Shown in pieces: positions 60,880 through 64,000 of a stretch of DNA of 64,000 bases. A program made the translations under genes and the position numbers. The stretch lies in contig CADCCZ010000001.1 of the NCBI GenBank assembly GCA_902800045.1, positions 1,221,346 to 1,285,345 of the forward strand, read 5' to 3'. Source of the DNA: an uncultured Bacteroidia bacterium. Its GTDB lineage: Bacteria; Bacteroidota; Bacteroidia; Bacteroidales; ML635J-15. The first letter of the stretch is position 1. Every line of letters starts with the position of its first letter. The notes below the pieces were generated by a model. The model was not told where the DNA came from. It saw nothing but the letters and a program-made list of their open reading frames with translations, and made no database searches.

Positions 60880-61374
60880 ATGCAGGACTTTGCAGCCATA
60901 GATTTCGAAACCGCCAACGGAGAATGCAGCAGTGTATGTAGCGTAGGTATTGTAGTTGTACGCAACGGAGCCATAACCGACTCGTTCTACAGCCTCATAA
61001 AGCCCGAACCGAACTACTATTCATGGTTTTGCCAGCGTGTACACGGACTCGGGCGCCAAGACACCGACTCTGCGCCAATCTTCCCCGAAGTGTGGAAACA
61101 AATAGAACCGAAAATTGAAGGACTTACGCTTGTTGCTCACAACAGTCCGTTCGACGAAGGCTGCCTAAAAGCCGTCTTCAGGACATACGGCATGACATAT
61201 CCCGACTACCAATTCAAATGCACCTGCCGTGCCGCTCGCAAATTTTTCGGGAAAACACTTCCCAATCACCAACTGCACACCGTATCGGAAGCCTGCGGCT
61301 ACATACTCGAAAACCACCACCACGCACTGGCCGATGCCGAAGCATGCGCTGCAATAGCCTTGAAGATACTATAA
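60880..61374 (+). CDS. DnaQ-like 3'-5' exonuclease (DEDDh)
   Basis: A 164-residue exonuclease of the DEDDh group. Motif I is AAIDFETAN (Asp and Glu near residues 7-9), motif II is LVAHNSPFDEG (about residue 85), and motif III is HHALADAEACA with the catalytic His and Asp (about 148-153). It is a free-standing DnaQ domain, similar to Pol III epsilon or to RNase T-like enzymes. I start at ATG 60880. It is monocistronic; the converging DUF4932 gene ends 16 bp downstream. Confidence 0.9.
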   Translation: MQDFAAIDFETANGECSSVCSVGIVVVRNGAITDSFYSLIKPEPNYYSWFCQRVHGLGRQDTDSAPIFPEVWKQIEPKIEGLTLVAHNSPFDEGCLKAVFRTYGMTYPDYQFKCTCRAARKFFGKTLPNHQLHTVSEACGYILENHHHALADAEACAAIALKIL

Positions 61375-61390
61375 AGCGTTGCTTTATGGG

Positions 61391-62800
61391 CTAATCCGAT
61401 GTAGTAAAATTGATTTCTTGGCTTTTACCTGCAGTATGAGCATCTTTGGTGTAAAACGACTCACCAAAAACAGTAAATCCATATTTATGAGACGGCTCCA
61501 AATAGAAATTGACCTTCAATGTTTTATCATCAGACCATTTGTATCCTTTATAAGTCGGGAAATCCACCCCTGTAGAACTAAAATGCAAGGCAATACCTTC
61601 CCTCATCGGTTTTGAAAACTTGATAATGAGCGTGAAATCTCCTGATGGAACATTCGTTGCACCATCCTTGATGTTCACCTTATAGCTAGCATTCTGTTTC
61701 GCTAATTTTTCCTGCGCTTTTTTGTATTGCTTTAAATCAAAGTCGTTTACTGCTTTTCCAAGGACTGGCATAAAGTCGGACATGGTGGCATAATCGCTAC
61801 GATTTTGTTCATATTGTTTAAGCGCATCGCATAGTGTCTGCGTAAGAATGAACCCTTGCTTTTCCTCTTCGTTAACAAGATCTGATTCCGAGACTTGTGG
61901 ATAATGAGTTTTCATGTAACGAATGACAGAGGAGCGCACAAAAGTCTCATTCATCATTGTCAACGCCGAGCCGTATGCAGATTTCTTCAATTGCTCGCTC
62001 TTTTCCAAGAAAACCTTTTCTGCCGACTGTTCCATCTCCGACCAGAACTGGCTGTTCAATGGGTTGCAATAATGGTGGCAAAACTCATGAATGACTATTG
62101 GCAGCACAGTTTTAGCATCGAAAAACACCTTTCCATTGTCATCAAGCTGACAACAACCAATAACAGGGCTCAATACAATGCTTCCATCTTTCATTTGGGC
62201 ACTGCATCCATAGTTCTGCGGACCGACCAACAAACTAAGCACAACACGGAACTGGCTTCCGCTCTGAGGACCAAAGTAATCGCTAAACCAATTGTAGTCA
62301 ACATTCTGGTTTATTGCATTGAAAGCCTCTTCGACTTGAGTGTACAAATCCTTTTGCGAAATGTACCAATCGTGGAACTTGGCACTATGATAAAAATCGT
62401 TCAATGGCTCCAAGAAATCCTTTTTCTGTTGCTCCGACCAACGGTCGAAAGAAACATCGCCACCTTCCTTAAAGTTATCATCCAAAGCTACATTGCCATC
62501 AGCGTTCACATCAAGATGCAAACCGTAAGACGCAACCGCATCGTACGAAATTCCCGATTCATGCTTGTACTGCCGCGCCAACTGCACAACCTTATGCTCC
62601 TTGAACTGAGCAAATGTAGAATCGAAGTCGTGTGCATACTTCGGAATCTTACACATATTATATTCGCGCGATCCTGAAAGACGCCATACAGCAGACATCA
62701 AATCTACACATTCATCGAACTGAACCGAAACTGTATTCTGGGAAAAACATGTAAATGCTGACAAAACAACACAAATAAAAATAGATAATTGCCTTTTCAT
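61391..62800 (-). CDS. DUF4932 secreted putative metallopeptidase
   Basis: A 469-residue exported protein (signal peptide ending FTCFSQ). Most of it matches DUF4932, a Bacteroidota family of unknown function. IVIHEFCHHYCNPL near residue 235 contains HExxH, which would bind zinc, and the Glu in NEEEKQG or TMMNETFV could be the third ligand. The C-terminal ~100 residues resemble the Ig-like fold that starts NVPSGDFTLIIKFSKPM. I infer a secreted zinc metallopeptidase that acts on peptide or glycopeptide. It lacks a T9SS tail, so it is likely periplasmic. Confidence 0.82.
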   Translation of the reverse strand: MKRQLSIFICVVLSAFTCFSQNTVSVQFDECVDLMSAVWRLSGSREYNMCKIPKYAHDFDSTFAQFKEHKVVQLARQYKHESGISYDAVASYGLHLDVNADGNVALDDNFKEGGDVSFDRWSEQQKKDFLEPLNDFYHSAKFHDWYISQKDLYTQVEEAFNAINQNVDYNWFSDYFGPQSGSQFRVVLSLLVGPQNYGCSAQMKDGSIVLSPVIGCCQLDDNGKVFFDAKTVLPIVIHEFCHHYCNPLNSQFWSEMEQSAEKVFLEKSEQLKKSAYGSALTMMNETFVRSSVIRYMKTHYPQVSESDLVNEEEKQGFILTQTLCDALKQYEQNRSDYATMSDFMPVLGKAVNDFDLKQYKKAQEKLAKQNASYKVNIKDGATNVPSGDFTLIIKFSKPMREGIALHFSSTGVDFPTYKGYKWSDDKTLKVNFYLEPSHKYGFTVFGESFYTKDAHTAGKSQEINFTTSD

Positions 62801-62853
62801 ATTAATAGAAATTAAACCTCATATTTCAAATAAAACATACAGATGCAAATATA

Positions 62854-64000
62854 TTATTTAGAAATCTTATCCATAACATCTACAAACTTCTGCGACAAGA
62901 CTGAATATATATGATATTTAAGCACATAATCGTGACCTTTTCTGCCCATTTCGTCGCGTTCGCTTGCTGAAATGGATGCAAGTTTCATAATCGCCTCCGC
63001 TATTGCATCAGGATTTTCGGGTTCTACGCTGATTCCGCAACCAGCCTCGGCGACAGGGTCGTTTGCTGCTTCTACTGCATGAACTATAGGTTTTCCAGAC
63101 ATTTCGTAATCGAAAATCTTATTGGGCGATATGCCAAACCTATATAACGGATTCTTGTTCCATCCAATAAAAAGCAAATCCATAAGCGAAAGCAACGACG
63201 GAACTTGTGTCTTTGGAATCGGATCGAAAAAGAAAACATTTTTTATTTCCTCATCGGCAACTCTTTGAACCAGGCGTTTTTTCTCGACACCACTGCCCAC
63301 AAGGACAAACGAAATTCGTTTTTCAGTCAACTTTTTTGCTGCATCTATAAATGTATCAAGGCAATTCGATACGGCATGACCGCCAAGATAGCCGACCACA
63401 CAGTCTGATTTTGCTTTAATTGCTTCTATTTCGGAACGCAATTCTTCACTTATCTCCTGAGGATTTTCCCAGTCCTCCTCCACTATGCCGTTTGGTACAT
63501 AATAGAATTTTTCGCGTGGCAAACCGCGTTCTTCTGCATGGTCTATGGCCTTTGGCAACATCGACACCACCGCATCGACATTTGCATAGGCGAAATCCTC
63601 GGCTCGCTGCATAACACGAATGAACGGATGTTTTGGACTATATCCGCCAAGTTCCATCGGAGAAAGCGGCCAAAGGTCGTGAATCTCATAAATGAACTTC
63701 GCACCATAATGGTCGGCAATTTTCTTTGCCGGATAGTTGTCGAGAGGATATGTAGATGAAGCAATGACAATGTCGGGGACAAAGCCACGAAGAATCTTCT
63801 TGAACCTATACTTCAACTGCCACACGAACGAAAACATCGACCGTATGCGACCAATGCCGTTGCCCTTGTATGCATTAGTCTTCACCCAGCGATAATGGAC
63901 CCCGTCGATTACTTCGTCGCTTGGTTGCGGCTGACGCTTGCGCAAATGCGAAAATGTTGCCCCAACAATGAGCACCTCGTGACCCAACTTTTGCCACTCA
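62854..64000 (-). CDS. Glycosyltransferase family 4 (partial, runs off the window)
   Basis: The frame is open to the right edge, where it continues as WQKLGHEVLIVGATFSH; its start lies beyond 64000. About 380 residues are visible. The acceptor-side N-terminal half is followed by the GT-B donor domain, with VVGYLGGHAVSN and EMSGKPIVHAVEAANDPVAEAGCGISVEP, where the Glu residues hold the nucleotide sugar. It is like the WcaI/WbuB type enzymes of capsule or O-antigen clusters. The neighbours to the left are unrelated, so such a cluster would lie to the right. Confidence 0.88.
   Translation of the reverse strand, partial: EWQKLGHEVLIVGATFSHLRKRQPQPSDEVIDGVHYRWVKTNAYKGNGIGRIRSMFSFVWQLKYRFKKILRGFVPDIVIASSTYPLDNYPAKKIADHYGAKFIYEIHDLWPLSPMELGGYSPKHPFIRVMQRAEDFAYANVDAVVSMLPKAIDHAEERGLPREKFYYVPNGIVEEDWENPQEISEELRSEIEAIKAKSDCVVGYLGGHAVSNCLDTFIDAAKKLTEKRISFVLVGSGVEKKRLVQRVADEEIKNVFFFDPIPKTQVPSLLSLMDLLFIGWNKNPLYRFGISPNKIFDYEMSGKPIVHAVEAANDPVAEAGCGISVEPENPDAIAEAIMKLASISASERDEMGRKGHDYVLKYHIYSVLSQKFVDVMDKISK

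Overview
The window is chromosomal DNA of a Bacteroidota bacterium, most likely a Bacteroidales member. Support: many genes are preceded by the Bacteroidota promoter box TAnnTTTG; Shine-Dalgarno sequences are rare; there is a type IX secretion (T9SS) outer-membrane protein (PorV) plus several T9SS cargo proteins with type A or type B C-terminal sorting domains; and there are Bacteroidota-specific families (DUF6913, DUF4932, radical SAM/lipoprotein pair, glycine-lipid acyltransferases). No phage, insertion sequence, plasmid or CRISPR locus is visible, so this is mostly ordinary chromosome with secreted giants and unusual intergenic repeats.

Layout. 1-5.6 kb: a gene tail, an array of mini-hairpin repeats, the glycine-lipid pair glsB/glsA, a VanX-type dipeptidase lipoprotein, then a cupin, a radical SAM enzyme and its partner lipoprotein. 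5.8-10.1 kb: gapA, glutathione peroxidase, a PlsC-type acyltransferase with an acyl-activating enzyme. 10.2-15.5 kb: a lipoprotein and outer-membrane protein pair, then ispF and porV. 15.6-21.3 kb: dnaJ, grpE, an amidase, an AAA ATPase and miaA. 21.3-22.3 kb: three ~105-bp repeats, two tRNA-Ser genes and clpS. 22.4-43.4 kb: secreted and surface proteins (Ig-like lipoprotein, subtilisin, two type A cargos, a 1671-residue SprB-like type B protein) with mtaB and dapA between them, then a sodium:alanine symporter. 43.4-50.9 kb: an aminotransferase, small lipoproteins, decayed T9SS tails with a REP-like element, dnaX, a nucleoside-recognition transporter, a SlyD-type FKBP and ung. 50.9-60.7 kb: one long leftward block with a heterodisulfide-reductase-like (Hdr) module and three genes that fit sulfonolipid (capnine) synthesis. 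60.8-64 kb: a DnaQ-like exonuclease, a DUF4932 protein and a truncated glycosyltransferase.

How the genes fit together. Two amino-acid-lipid pathways lie in the same window: glycine lipids (glsA/glsB) and, by inference, sulfonolipids (cysteate synthase-like, cysteate acyltransferase-like and SDR genes). Capnine lipids are known in gliding Bacteroidota to support surface secretion and motility, and this window also encodes PorV and SprB-like surface proteins, so an envelope theme is plausible. The Hdr-like module next to the sulfonolipid genes has no assigned role and is the best candidate for an undescribed system. Regulation appears to rest mainly on TAnnTTTG boxes; in four genes the box lies so close to the start codon that the mRNA would be nearly leaderless. 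Intergenic DNA carries several families of short-word repeats, one 28-bp dispersed palindrome and GNA-loop mini-hairpins.
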